Below, one piece after another: positions 6,012 to 6,438 of a DNA stretch of 6,438 nucleotides; positions within the stretch are counted from its first letter, which is position 1; each line of letters starts with the position of its first letter. Made by a program: the position numbers and the translations under genes. This DNA comes from a bacterium (GTDB lineage: Bacteria; Ratteibacteria; UBA8468; B48-G9; DTJG01). The stretch covers positions 1-6,438 of the forward strand of contig JAOAAW010000161.1 in the NCBI GenBank assembly GCA_026418655.1, in the 5' to 3' direction. A model generated the notes under the pieces. The model was given only the letters and a program-made list of their open reading frames with translations, was not told where the DNA came from and did no database searches.

Positions 6012-6438
6012 TTATGCACCCTTATATCTTTTCTTCCTAATACCTTTTTTTGCAAAATAGTGATTTATTGCATTTAGGTATGCTTTGGCACTTGCTTCAA
6101 TGATATCAGTACTCACCCCTTTACCAACAACTCTGATATCTCCTATTACAAGTGACACCGTAACCTCTCCCTGAGCATCTTTCCCACCGGTCACCGCTGA
6201 TATTCTATACTCTTCAAGCTTCGGAGATACCTTTACGATTCTATCAATGGCTCTGTAAAGAGCGTCTATTGGTCCGTCACCAAGGGAAGCATCTTCCAAA
6301 AGAGTATTACGCTTTTTTATTCTGACAGTAGCACTTGGAACAGTGGCAGTACCTGAAAGAACATGGAAATATTCAAGTGTAAATAAAGGTTCAACAACAG
6401 GGGTTGTTTCCTGTTCTGTCAGTGCTATAAGATCAAGA
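6012..6438 (-). CDS. leuA: 2-isopropylmalate synthase, C-terminal regulatory domain (5' part outside window)
   Basis: The frame is open on the minus strand from the window edge to the TAA at 6012-6014, giving 141 residues of the C-terminal LeuA allosteric (dimer) domain. It includes LFTLEYFHVLSGTATVPSAT (18-37), LGDGPIDALYRAID (52-65), GGKDAQGEV (84-92) and GKGVSTDIIEASAKAYLNAIN (about 106-126). This is the domain that binds leucine in feedback-inhibited LeuA. The TIM-barrel catalytic domain is beyond the edge. LeuA condenses acetyl-CoA with 2-oxoisovalerate to make 2-isopropylmalate, the committed step. Citramalate synthase (CimA) carries a similar C-terminal domain and cannot be fully excluded without the barrel, but a gene leading leuC-leuD-leuB is most simply leuA. 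A TTG within this frame at 6299 is not a start, because conserved domain sequence continues upstream of it. Confidence 0.9.
   Translation of the reverse strand, partial: LDLIALTEQETTPVVEPLFTLEYFHVLSGTATVPSATVRIKKRNTLLEDASLGDGPIDALYRAIDRIVKVSPKLEEYRISAVTGGKDAQGEVTVSLVIGDIRVVGKGVSTDIIEASAKAYLNAINHYFAKKGIRKKRYKGA

Noticed and set aside
5662..6060. 132-codon plus-strand open frame opposite leuC and the end of leuA
   Set aside because: It spans two well-supported minus-strand genes and its Phe/Asn/Lys-rich composition is what antisense of AT-rich coding gives; no recognisable domain.

Overview
The window looks like a piece of an AT-rich bacterial chromosome (by eye under 40% G+C) with very compact gene packing, Shine-Dalgarno initiation and the standard genetic code. 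I cannot name the organism. The truncated plus-strand gene is of a type I associate, from memory only, with large carbohydrate-related proteins of uncultured Omnitrophota/Planctomycetota-like lineages. That is a weak hint, not an identification.

Layout: two converging units. On the plus strand (1-1131) lies the 3' part of a gene whose product has a beta-sandwich (galactose-binding-like) region followed by a fibronectin type III-like domain. Everything else is on the minus strand and reads right to left as one tight operon: leuA (3' part, cut by the window end at 6438), leuC, leuD, leuB, bioY, a frameshifted DUF1284 gene, and asd. Spacings in transcription order are 47 nt, a 4-nt overlap, a 28-nt overlap, 15 nt, 3 nt and a 14-nt overlap. 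No internal promoter or terminator is visible, and the operon promoter must lie beyond the right edge. The two units meet with no spacer: the TGA of the plus-strand gene ends at 1131 and the asd stop codon begins at 1132.

Function: LeuA, LeuC/LeuD and LeuB are all the dedicated steps from 2-oxoisovalerate to 2-oxoisocaproate, the leucine precursor. Asd makes aspartate semialdehyde for lysine/diaminopimelate, threonine and methionine. BioY is the substrate-binding membrane protein of a biotin ECF transporter; no EcfA/EcfT genes are present here. The DUF1284 protein is a small cysteine-rich protein of unknown role, starting 3 nt after bioY.

Points most worth a second look: the DUF1284 gene is split by exactly one extra base in an A8 run, with both halves well preserved; bioY plus DUF1284 form a cassette between leuB and asd; Asd has an unusual glycine-rich loop and an unusual NGGDFR motif; and the truncated plus-strand protein is poorly characterised. 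I found no CRISPR array, mobile element, tRNA or rRNA, and no strong case for a wholly new system.
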